Program-made: the position numbers and the translations under genes
In this document: positions 1 through 4,593 of the stretch, piece after piece
Layout of the letters: each line of letters opens with the position of its first letter
Position numbering within the stretch: position 1 is the first letter of the stretch
Origin: Lachnospiraceae bacterium
GTDB lineage: Bacteria > Bacillota > Clostridia > Lachnospirales > Lachnospiraceae
Length of the DNA: 5,741 nt
Assembly: GCA_009774535.1 (NCBI GenBank)
Contig: VSNY01000217.1
Coordinates: forward strand, 1 to 5,741
Direction: 5' to 3'
The notes under the pieces: generated by a model
Seen by the model: only the letters and a program-made list of their open reading frames with translations
Told to the model about the DNA's origin: nothing
Databases searched by the model: none

Positions 1-1
1 C

Positions 2-664
2 CTGTTACCATTGTTTGTTCCAAAACTCAGTATACAGGTAAATCCACGTTGCTACAAATGTGAGGTCACTTCATATTATCTAAAATGGTGCAGGAAAATG
101 AGAGACAGGCATGGACAATTTAGCTATTTATTGATTCCTGAACTGCACAAATCCGGGGCTGTCCATTTCCACGGGCTGTTAGGCAATGTCCCCGCTGACT
201 TTGTGGAAGCGGCAAACCCAAAGAACGGGAAGCCCGTCATCAGGCATAACAGGCAGGTCTATAACCTGACAGAATGGGAATACGGGTTTAGCGACTGCGA
301 AGAGATAGAAAGCCCGGAGAGAGCCGCTTCCTATATTACAAAATATGTGACTACCGCCCTGCTGACCGATAAAGAGATGTACAACAAGAAACGGTACTTT
401 AATTCACAGGGACTTGCAAAGCCAGACGTAACCTTCAGCATGAATGATAATAGTGACCTAGAGGTCTTCATACCCAATTTTGGAGTCATTGAAACAGACG
501 AGGACGGCAGGAACGTTATAGAGACCGGCATTTACAATCTGACGGCAGACCCGGAAACGGGTGCATTGTCCCAGACAGATACCGATTATCTGATAACCGC
601 AAAGACGGAACGCCACATAAGCAGAGTTTATGAAAACTCATCATTGGGCGATGCCAAAATATAG
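2..664 (+). CDS. Rolling-circle replication initiator, HUH endonuclease (5'-truncated by window)
   Basis: This is the C-terminal part of a replication initiator that nicks one strand of a circular replicon and stays covalently bound to the 5' end. The reading frame is open from base 2, so the first potential start (TTG at 11) is probably internal. Numbering from that TTG, the metal-binding HUH motif is VHFHG with His52 and His54, and Glu44 just before it may be a further ligand. The catalytic helix is SYITKYV with Tyr108 and Tyr112 spaced YxxxY, plus Lys111. The two-tyrosine YxxxKY arrangement is that of superfamily I Reps (phiX174 gpA, microvirus and G2P-like initiators). The C-terminal hundred residues are not recognisable. 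A terminator-like hairpin follows about 20 bases after the stop. It belongs to the AT-rich element and is unrelated to the Rep_trans protein at 2361-3440. Confidence 0.8.
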   Translation: MLPLFVPKLSIQVNPRCYKCEVTSYYLKWCRKMRDRHGQFSYLLIPELHKSGAVHFHGLLGNVPADFVEAANPKNGKPVIRHNRQVYNLTEWEYGFSDCEEIESPERAASYITKYVTTALLTDKEMYNKKRYFNSQGLAKPDVTFSMNDNSDLEVFIPNFGVIETDEDGRNVIETGIYNLTADPETGALSQTDTDYLITAKTERHISRVYENSSLGDAKI

Positions 665-684
665 GTATAGTAAAGACTATTTAT

Positions 685-725
685 ATGGATTCCGAGAGAT
701 TATAAATTCGGAAAATCCATTTTTG
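685..725 (+). terminator. Intrinsic terminator after the HUH rep gene
   Basis: The arms ATGGATTCCGA (685-695) and TCGGAAAATCCAT (708-720) pair with two bulged A residues. They enclose a 12-nt AT-rich loop, and TTTT follows the right arm directly. The position, just past the rep stop at 664, fits transcription termination. The stem is only moderately stable. Confidence 0.55.
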
Positions 726-877
726 AAACAATGAAACAAAAGGTGTAAAGAGTGACAAAACAATAAAGAAGAAAATGAAAATAAAATTGAAATATAACCA
801 TTGAAAAAATAAAGCATCTTAAAAACCTGACAAACTCATAAAATTAAAAACATTAAAATTCCACGAAAATACAATTC

Positions 878-901
878 TTTACACCACTGTAAAAGGTGGT
901 G
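878..901 (+). promoter_or_regulatory. Overlapping inverted repeats containing the integrase Shine-Dalgarno
   Basis: Two perfect 6-bp inverted repeats overlap here: TTTACA(878-883)/TGTAAA(888-893) and CACCAC(882-887)/GTGGTG(896-901). They share bases 882-893, so only one can form at a time. The second includes the AGGTGGTG ribosome site of the integrase (ATG at 907). As RNA this could hide the ribosome site; as DNA either dyad could bind a regulator. Confidence 0.5.
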
Positions 902-906
902 AAAAT

Positions 907-2097
907 ATGGAAAAAACGAGTAAAATATTGCAGGATGCCGTAAAATTTGGTATAATAAATATAGACAGTGTGCTTGATACGCTTATGTCAAAGAAGATAG
1001 ATGCTATATTAAAAATGCACCCGTATGCGATTACGCCACCGGCTACAGAAAACGGACGTTGGCAGACTTGCTATAAAGACGAAAAAGGAAAGCGCAAAAA
1101 TATCAAGGCACAATCAAAAGAGGAATTATTGGGAAAGCTGATTCCAATATATTTCGCTAATACGCACATTGACAACTTAACATTTTACGGACTTTATGAG
1201 GAATGGCTGGCGTATAAGGCTACTGTTACAAACAGTTCCAATACCATTAAAAGGCACAGACAGCACTACCGCAAATATTTTGAACCGTCTGTCCTGCATG
1301 ATATGAAAATCAAGAAGATTGACGAACTTATATTGGAACAGGAGTGCAACCGTATTGTAAAGGAGTTTAACCTGTCCAGAAAAGAGTGGTGCAACATAAA
1401 GACGATTCTCAATGGGATGTATACATATAGTATAAGGAAAAGATATCTGATTGATAATCCTATGGATAAGGTAGAGATATACGTCAAGTACAGACAGATT
1501 GTCAAGAAAACGGGCAGGACAGAGACTTACAATACAGAGGAATTAAAGGAACTGAACCAGTATCTTGACAAAATGTATACAGAGACAGAGGATGTTGCAT
1601 TTCTGGCTGTAAAAATCAATTTTTTGCTCGGCCTGCGTGTGGGCGAGTTAGCCGCCCTTAAATGGGAAGACTGCAAAGACCTTTCACATCTTCATATTGT
1701 CCGTGAAGAAGTCAGGAATCAGGAAACAAACCAATATGAGGTAGTAGAACATACCAAAACAAACCGTGACCGCTTTGTTATCCTTATCCCGAAAGCGGTA
1801 TCAATCTTAAAGAAGATACCAAAACAGGGGAAGTACATTTTTATGAGGGATGGGGAACGCATTACATCCAGACAGATAGCTTATGTATTGGAAAAATTTG
1901 CGGAGAGACAGGGGGTACGCACAAAAAGCACCCATAAAATGCGCAAGACTTACGCAAGCAATCTGAATGCAAGCGGCGTACCTCTGGATTGCATCAGGGA
2001 AATGTTAGGGCACAGCAACCTTTCCACAACCCTGGAATATATCTACAATCCATTGACGGAAAAAGAAACCTATGACTTCATATCAAAGGCATTGTAA
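907..2097 (+). CDS. int: Tyrosine site-specific recombinase (integrase)
   Basis: This 396-aa phage/ICE-type integrase would integrate and excise its element by strand exchange through a 3'-phosphotyrosine link. The N-terminal part (about residues 45-85) resembles the small arm-site-binding domain of Gram-positive integrases. A SAM-like core-binding domain spans about 90-195, and the catalytic domain about 205-396. The catalytic set is complete: Arg244 (GLRVGEL), Lys284 (HTKTNRD), His343 and Arg346 (THKMR), His369 (LGHS) and nucleophile Tyr378, nine residues after His369. Length is normal for the family. The ATG has AGGTGGTG five bases upstream, inside a hairpin that may damp translation. The gene reads towards a tRNA-Gly 3'-end sequence about 100 bp downstream, the probable att core. 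It could also serve the neighbouring inovirus-like element if that lacks its own integrase, but this is inference. Confidence 0.95.
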   Translation: MEKTSKILQDAVKFGIINIDSVLDTLMSKKIDAILKMHPYAITPPATENGRWQTCYKDEKGKRKNIKAQSKEELLGKLIPIYFANTHIDNLTFYGLYEEWLAYKATVTNSSNTIKRHRQHYRKYFEPSVLHDMKIKKIDELILEQECNRIVKEFNLSRKEWCNIKTILNGMYTYSIRKRYLIDNPMDKVEIYVKYRQIVKKTGRTETYNTEELKELNQYLDKMYTETEDVAFLAVKINFLLGLRVGELAALKWEDCKDLSHLHIVREEVRNQETNQYEVVEHTKTNRDRFVILIPKAVSILKKIPKQGKYIFMRDGERITSRQIAYVLEKFAERQGVRTKSTHKMRKTYASNLNASGVPLDCIREMLGHSNLSTTLEYIYNPLTEKETYDFISKAL

Positions 2098-2110
2098 TAG
2101 TACTAAGGTA

Positions 2111-2141
2111 CTGTCTACAACTGTCTACCGATTTGTAGACA
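2111..2141. repeat. GTCTAC repeat cluster downstream of integrase
   Basis: CTGTCTAC occurs twice as a direct repeat (2111-2118 and 2121-2128). The first copy also forms a perfect 9-bp inverted repeat with TTGTAGACA at 2133-2141. Three GTCTAC/GTAGAC units in 31 bp next to int and the att core are suggestive of recombinase or excisionase arm sites. Function is not shown by sequence alone. Confidence 0.5.
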
Positions 2142-2150
2142 CACAAAATT

Positions 2151-2183
2151 AGCGGAAACGCTGTAAATATCAACGTTTCCGCT
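2151..2183. terminator. Perfect 10-bp inverted repeat, probable terminator after int
   Basis: AGCGGAAACG (2151-2160) pairs perfectly with CGTTTCCGCT (2174-2183) across a 13-nt loop. It lies 54 bases after the integrase stop. The plus-strand T-run is weak (TTCATT); on the minus strand the hairpin is followed by AATTTTG. It could therefore stop int transcription or leftward transcription from element 2. Confidence 0.55.
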
Positions 2184-2194
2184 TCATTAAAAAG

Positions 2195-2214
2195 AGCGCG
2201 AGACGGGACTCGAA
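2195..2214 (-). other. tRNA-Gly 3'-end att core
   Basis: On the minus strand these 20 bases read TTCGAGT (T-loop), CCCGT (T-stem 3' side), CTCGCGC (acceptor 3' side) and T (discriminator). This matches, from memory, the 3' end of clostridial tRNA-Gly, whose acceptor 5' strand is GCGCGAG and discriminator U. The match ends there: the 5' half of the T-stem and the rest of the tRNA are missing to the right. A bare tRNA 3' end beside an integrase is the signature of an attachment site. By geometry, the DNA to the right (2215 onward) is the end of an inserted element, while the left side is a second element or former chromosome. CCA is not encoded; CTTT follows. Confidence 0.7.
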
Positions 2215-2219
2215 TACGT

Positions 2220-2300
2220 TTACCACTTCGGAAGGTAATTGTGTATCGGGGAGATACAACTCGACTGCTGCAGTCTTGATTTGTCAGACAATTCGCGCGA
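2220..2300. repeat. Chain of five short inverted repeats
   Basis: Consecutive perfect dyads fill this stretch: TTACC/GGTAA (2220-2238), TGTATC/GATACA (2242-2258, loop GGGGA), GACTGC/GCAGTC (2263-2275), TTGTC/GACAA (2281-2291) and the palindrome TCGCGCGA (2293-2300). In addition GCGCGA (2196-2201), inside the att core, can pair with TCGCGC (2293-2298) and close a multibranched fold. Filamentous phage intergenic regions carry several hairpins for packaging and origins, so this may be the equivalent. No gene is seen here. Confidence 0.6.
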
Positions 2301-2309
2301 GGCCGGAAA

Positions 2310-2343
2310 GGGGTCTACCCCCGGTATAGTAATACGGGGGTAG
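2310..2343 (+). other. Candidate double-strand origin (nick-site hairpin) of the Rep_trans replicase
   Basis: CTACCCCC (2315-2322) pairs with GGGGGTAG (2336-2343). Past one bulged G (2323), GTAT (2324-2327) pairs with ATAC (2332-2335), leaving an AGTA tetraloop. An alternative hairpin GGGG-TCTA-CCCC (2310-2321) competes for the left arm. C-run/G-run arms ending in ACCCCC and GGGGGT around the nick site are, as I recall, characteristic of origins cut by Rep_trans/MOBT relaxases such as ICEBs1 NicK and Tn916 Orf20. It sits 18 bp before the start of the replicase that would cut it. Confidence 0.6.
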
Positions 2344-2360
2344 TAAATACAAGGTGTGCC

Positions 2361-3440
2361 ATGTACGGGAACTCTGAACGGTTAAACAATTCTTTGAAAG
2401 TATCTATAGACTGGATCGCATTCACATCTACGATCATCACGGAAGTATCTGAAATGATTTCCTTCCTGGGATATACAAACGAAGATTTTCTCCTCCTGCC
2501 GCGGGGAGCGAACGGCTATAAAAAGATGCACCGGCTGGAAAGCGCTCCGGTCACAATCTTGTCAGATGGCAATGAGGGCATGGGCATCCATGTAGTGATC
2601 AGCGGCACGGCCATCCCTGACCTGCTGGAACACTTCCGGGCATCCATCACAAGCGACACGCCCTTTTCCGCTGCTGCAGTCTCTTTAAGCGACTTCGACA
2701 ATAGCATCATGGTCGAGTTCCTGCAGCAGATCCGGCGTCTGGGATGGCTTACTCGTTTTGACCTTGCAGTAGACGATCTGGGCGCGCAGTATTTCGCTTT
2801 GGATGATGTGAAGGGCTTTCTGGAACGGCAGGAAGTGGTCAGCAAGTTCCGGGTGTATAAGGACGTTCGGGAGTCAACATTTGCAAATGAGAAGACAGGG
2901 CACACGATCTATTTCGGTTCCCGGCAGAGCGAGGTGATGCTGCGGGTGTATGACAAGCAGCTGGAACAGAACCAGAAGGCAGCGGATGGGGAAGAGCTGG
3001 AGGATCCTTGGGTAAGGTGGGAGATAGAACTCAAGAACGACCGGGCGAACATAGCTGCAGATTACCTGATTCAAAGAAAGCAGCTCGGTGAGATCATTAT
3101 GGAAATCCTGAACAACTATGTGCGGATGATAGTCCCGGATGACTCCAACAGGTCGCGCTGCTCCGCGCACCCGCTCTGGGAAAAGTTTGTCGGAGCAGTG
3201 GGCAAGCTGCGGCTGTATGTGGAATCCGTGCAGAGGACGATAGACGAGAAGAAACGCTGGCTGATCCGTCAGTGCCTCCCCACGATCGCGGGCGTGATCA
3301 TCGCGGACGGCGGCAGCTTCGACATCATCACGCGGCATTTCGATGATGCGGTGGCGCGCATGAGCACCAGCATGCAGCATCTCGTTTCGGAGAAGAACCC
3401 GGGATGGATGGCTGACTACGGTGCAGCGTATGCATTTTAG
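2361..3440 (+). CDS. Rep_trans-family replication initiation protein (rolling-circle)
   Basis: This 359-aa protein would nick the element's origin and start rolling-circle replication, giving ssDNA circles. Family signatures in order: VSIDWIAFT (14-22) at the N-terminus, RFDLAVDD (132-139) with conserved acidic residues, TIYFGSRQSEVMLRVYDK (182-199) and RWEIELK (219-225). They match the Rep_trans family (Pfam PF02486: pT181 RepC, ICEBs1 NicK, Tn916 Orf20, many Gram-positive inovirus replicases). The nucleophile is probably Tyr197 in VYDK, assigned by position relative to family members. The ATG has AAGGTG four bases upstream. The candidate origin hairpin lies immediately upstream. After the stop come about 90 bases without a recognised feature, then the toxin-like locus. 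In an ICE this protein would be called a relaxase; downstream coat-like genes favour a phage replicase. Confidence 0.9.
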   Translation: MYGNSERLNNSLKVSIDWIAFTSTIITEVSEMISFLGYTNEDFLLLPRGANGYKKMHRLESAPVTILSDGNEGMGIHVVISGTAIPDLLEHFRASITSDTPFSAAAVSLSDFDNSIMVEFLQQIRRLGWLTRFDLAVDDLGAQYFALDDVKGFLERQEVVSKFRVYKDVRESTFANEKTGHTIYFGSRQSEVMLRVYDKQLEQNQKAADGEELEDPWVRWEIELKNDRANIAADYLIQRKQLGEIIMEILNNYVRMIVPDDSNRSRCSAHPLWEKFVGAVGKLRLYVESVQRTIDEKKRWLIRQCLPTIAGVIIADGGSFDIITRHFDDAVARMSTSMQHLVSEKNPGWMADYGAAYAF

Positions 3441-3533
3441 TGAATCTGTACAGCTGGAAGCCTGCTATGCGCTCCGATCTGACCCGCAGCGGAAGCACCC
3501 GGTTGTGCAGATGTGACAAAAAACATACAGGTT

Positions 3534-3562
3534 TTGCCAATTCCGACAAGATGTGATATGCT
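3534..3562 (+). promoter_or_regulatory. Promoter of the 33-aa peptide gene
   Basis: TTGCCA (3534-3539, five of six -35 bases) is followed after exactly 17 bp by TATGCT (3557-3562). A TG one base before the hexamer (3554-3555) makes an extended -10. Transcription should start near 3569, giving a roughly 40-nt leader. Confidence 0.7.
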
Positions 3563-3608
3563 TGTCTTGTTGTCATCCCAAACCGGCAACGGAGAGGGGG
3601 TGAAGAAG

Positions 3609-3710
3609 ATGACGGACATTGCGATCACTTTATTTGTCACTGTCATGGGCGGTGTAGTGTGCCATTACATCATCAAATGGTTAGACAGCGGCAGCAATAA
3701 TGACAACTAA
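3609..3710 (+). CDS. 33-aa hydrophobic peptide, candidate type I toxin
   Basis: This small peptide starts MTDIAITLFV, has one membrane helix at about residues 4-22 containing a Gly-Gly pair, then the motif CHYIIKWLD and a polar tail. One helix followed by a charged/aromatic end is the usual shape of membrane-acting type I toxins (Fst, TxpA, BsrG, holin-like toxins). I recall similar orphan peptides with a KWLD ending from clostridial genomes but know no characterised one. AGGGGGTGA lies five bases upstream of the ATG, an unusually strong ribosome site. It has its own promoter and a stable terminator. A minus-strand transcript predicted to start near 3820 would overlap its mRNA 3' end, as in txpA/RatA. 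An in-frame upstream ATG at 3513 precedes the predicted transcription start and is not used. A small phage membrane protein is the alternative. Confidence 0.7.
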   Translation: MTDIAITLFVTVMGGVVCHYIIKWLDSGSNNDN

Positions 3711-3720
3711 CCTCGGACTG

Positions 3721-3737
3721 GTTCCCCGTAAAGGAAC
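3721..3737 (+). repeat. Small hairpin before the terminator
   Basis: GTTCC (3721-3725) and GGAAC (3733-3737) form a 5-bp hairpin with a 7-nt loop in the 3' untranslated part of the peptide mRNA. It could be a target for the opposing RNA or part of the mRNA's folded 3' end. Confidence 0.45.
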
Positions 3738-3820
3738 AAGAAACCCTCAGAGGTGCCACTCTGGGGGTTTCGTTTTGGTGTTAAAGATGACAGATTTCAT
3801 TGCGATCCCTCTGTCTGCCT
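3733..3820 (-). ncRNA. Putative antisense antitoxin RNA
   Basis: A strong minus-strand promoter at 3827-3855 would start an RNA near 3820. No open reading frame with a ribosome site follows, and the transcript meets the bidirectional terminator, giving roughly 85-90 nt. Its 3' part is complementary to the 3' end of the 33-aa peptide mRNA. That is the convergent layout of type I antitoxins such as RatA and SR4. Ends are estimated from promoter and hairpin positions; there is no expression evidence. Confidence 0.55.
3740..3776. terminator. Bidirectional intrinsic terminator between peptide gene and antisense RNA
   Basis: GAAACCC (3740-3746) pairs with GGGTTTC (3765-3771) and the stem continues inward, with one G-U pair, to about 13 bp around a 6-nt loop. 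GTTTT follows on the plus strand and TTGTTCC on the minus strand. It can therefore end both the peptide mRNA and the converging minus-strand transcript, which would be complementary over this hairpin. Confidence 0.85.
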
Positions 3821-3826
3821 ATCGGC

Positions 3827-3855
3827 ATTATAGCATATGCAGAAACAGTTTGCAA
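3827..3855 (-). promoter_or_regulatory. Strong minus-strand promoter for antisense RNA
   Basis: On the minus strand TTGCAA (3855-3850), a 17-bp spacer and a perfect TATAAT (3832-3827) are preceded by TGC, giving an extended -10. It is the best promoter match in the window and drives no identifiable gene, pointing to a small RNA. Confidence 0.8.
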
Positions 3856-3869
3856 GATGCGCCGGCAGG

Positions 3870-3894
3870 AAAAACGGCATACTAACGGTGCCGG
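3870..3894 (-). terminator. Terminator of the RHH repressor gene
   Basis: Directly after the repressor stop codon, the minus strand reads CGGCA, a 9-nt loop, TGCCG, then TTTTT. The stem is only 5 bp, but the T-run is immediate. An overlapping outer dyad CCGGCA(3862-3867)/TGCCGG(3889-3894) could replace it. Confidence 0.5.
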
Positions 3895-3895
3895 T

Positions 3896-4090
3896 CTAGC
3901 CAGTCTTGGTAACTGATACCCCCAGATTATTGATGCGCCCGTTATCCTGCTCGTATTGCTCAACATATTTTTTTAGAATATAGACAATTTGCTGGTTAGT
4001 GCTGCGTGACTCCTTTTTTGCTAATATATTCACTTTGTCTATTAACTCTTTTTCCATTCTGACAGTCAGTCTTGGCAGATCGCTAGGCAT
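3896..4090 (-). CDS. Ribbon-helix-helix (Arc-like) transcriptional repressor
   Basis: This 64-aa DNA-binding protein begins with PRLTVRM (residues 6-12), the strand that dimerises and reads the major groove. Helix A follows (about 13-28), then a turn SRSTNQQ, and helix B (about 31-46) containing IVYILKKYVEQYE. This is the Arc/MetJ fold in its minimal size; the last 15 residues look disordered. The ATG at 4090 has GAGGG eight bases upstream. It is transcribed away from the virion operon. The intergenic region between them has two identical GTGACGTCAC palindromes, natural targets for an RHH dimer pair, so it probably represses the operon and perhaps itself. It may keep the prophage silent. A plasmid copy-number or antitoxin role is possible, but no partner toxin gene adjoins it. 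Confidence 0.8.
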   Translation of the reverse strand: MPSDLPRLTVRMEKELIDKVNILAKKESRSTNQQIVYILKKYVEQYEQDNGRINNLGVSVTKTG

Positions 4091-4115
4091 AAATACATCC
4101 CTCTTATAAATGCTA

Positions 4116-4145
4116 TTGACAAAGTGACGTCACCCGTGATATATT
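4116..4145 (+). promoter_or_regulatory. Rightward promoter of the virion operon
   Basis: A perfect TTGACA (4116-4121), an 18-bp spacer and TATATT (4140-4145) predict a start near 4152. The operator palindrome at 4124-4133 lies inside the spacer, so a bound repressor would block RNA polymerase. The leader to the first gene is about 155 nt. Confidence 0.8.
4124..4133. promoter_or_regulatory. Operator 1, GTGACGTCAC
   Basis: This perfect 10-bp palindrome between the -35 and -10 boxes of the rightward promoter is identical to the copy at 4158-4167. It is the likely binding site of the adjacent RHH repressor. Confidence 0.7.
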
Positions 4146-4157
4146 CTTTTGTGTAAG

Positions 4158-4167
4158 GTGACGTCAC
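4158..4167. promoter_or_regulatory. Operator 2, GTGACGTCAC
   Basis: The second copy, extended to GGTGACGTCACC at 4157-4168, is centred 34 bp from the first and lies just after the predicted rightward start. It overlaps possible leftward -35 boxes (GTGACG with TATATC 18 bp on, or GTGACA with TACACA 17 bp on). A weaker inverted pair GTCA-CTT-TGAC at 4174-4184 adds half-sites. Confidence 0.7.
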
Positions 4168-4204
4168 CAGAATGTCACTTTGACGCAATATTGTTCCTTC
4201 TCCA

Positions 4205-4243
4205 CCGCAGGGCGGCGCAATACCCCTACCGTGCACCCTGCGG
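4205..4243 (+). repeat. 8-bp inverted repeat in the operon leader
   Basis: CCGCAGGG (4205-4212) and CCCTGCGG (4236-4243) are perfectly complementary across a 23-nt loop in the predicted 5' leader. There is no T-run, so it is not a simple terminator. It may affect leader stability or act as a regulatory target. Confidence 0.5.
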
Positions 4244-4306
4244 GTCATGGAGATACATAGTCATAATAGCAGAGGAAGAGGAAAAAGGCAAGGGAGGCGG
4301 GAAATT

Positions 4307-4501
4307 ATGATGGACAAGGAATATGTCTACACGGTAGTAAAAGAAGATTTCAGGACCGGGGAGCGCGCAAAACGCACCCGGAAGTATTACACATTCAAAC
4401 CGCTCGCGGTGGGCGGCCTGTATACGCATCTGGGAAAAGGATATCCAGGATGCCAGCGCGTCCTGAGCGTGGAGGAGCGCCCCGTCCCGGCATATGGCTG
4501 A
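4307..4501 (+). CDS. Unknown 64-aa basic protein, first gene of the virion operon
   Basis: I do not recognise a named family. The protein starts MMDKEYVYTVVKED, has a very basic middle (ERAKRTRKYYTFKP), then a Gly-rich segment LAVGGLYTHLGKGYPGCQ and a short VLSVEER end. It has no membrane helix or signal peptide and is predicted cytoplasmic. The start at 4307 is chosen because GGGAGG lies nine bases upstream; the in-frame ATG at 4247 has no ribosome site. It is first after the repressed promoter and is followed by a hairpin before the next gene. Its size, charge and position ahead of the putative ssDNA-binding protein suggest a role in phage DNA replication or control, but this is inference. 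Confidence 0.7.
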   Translation: MMDKEYVYTVVKEDFRTGERAKRTRKYYTFKPLAVGGLYTHLGKGYPGCQRVLSVEERPVPAYG

Positions 4502-4509
4502 ATACAATG

Positions 4510-4543
4510 ATGCCAGTGCCGCTTTCGCAGCGGCATTCAGCAT
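4510..4543 (+). repeat. Intergenic hairpin between operon genes 1 and 2
   Basis: TGCCGCT (4517-4523) and AGCGGCA (4529-4535) form a perfect 7-bp stem with loop TTCGC. ATGC (4510-4513) and GCAT (4540-4543) can extend it past mismatches. With no T-run it is more likely an mRNA stability, processing or translational element than a terminator. Confidence 0.55.
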
Positions 4544-4593
4544 AGAGGTAACAGGGAAACAGCACATGAAAAGGAAAGGAAAAGGTAAAGGAC

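Larger units (their letters stand above)
665..906. other. AT-rich intergenic region, rep to integrase
   Basis: This 242-base stretch is strongly A-rich on the plus strand. Besides the terminator at its left end and the inverted repeats around the integrase ribosome site, I see no gene. The short ATG/GTG frames stop within a few codons, so no excisionase is evident here. A CTGACA at 827-832 could be a -35 box, but no -10 at normal spacing follows, so I do not call a promoter. Confidence 0.6.
1..2194. mobile_element. Element 1: small integrated rolling-circle element (right part)
   Basis: This AT-rich block holds an HUH replication initiator and a tyrosine recombinase, and ends beside a tRNA-Gly 3'-end att sequence. 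An integrase reading towards an adjacent tRNA-derived att core is the usual layout for the end of a tRNA-targeting element. The left end lies outside the window, so the element's size and type (phage, plasmid-like element or other) cannot be decided. The boundary at 2194/2195 is inferred from the tRNA match. No structural or cargo gene of this element is visible. Confidence 0.6.

Noticed and set aside
11..13. TTG as the true start of the HUH rep
   Set aside because: The frame is open to the window edge and the remaining N-terminus is short for the family, so the gene most likely begins upstream.
2195..2298. Functional tRNA gene
   Set aside because: Only the T-loop to discriminator part matches a tRNA. 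The D-arm lacks GG, the spacing to the CCC-loop hairpin is too long, and the T-stem pairs at only three of five positions.
2325..2330. TATAGT as a -10 box for the replicase gene
   Set aside because: It lies inside the origin hairpin and no -35-like hexamer occurs 16-18 bp upstream.
2874..3380. 168-residue minus-strand reading frame
   Set aside because: It lies opposite the well-supported Rep_trans gene and has no family features.
3700..3885. 61-residue plus-strand frame starting in the end of the 33-aa peptide gene
   Set aside because: It translates the bidirectional terminator and the antisense promoter; its codons are explained by those RNA and DNA elements, and no suitable ribosome site is present.
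4247..4306. Upstream ATG extending the 64-aa gene by 20 codons
   Set aside because: There is no ribosome site before 4247, while GGGAGG stands nine bases before the ATG at 4307.
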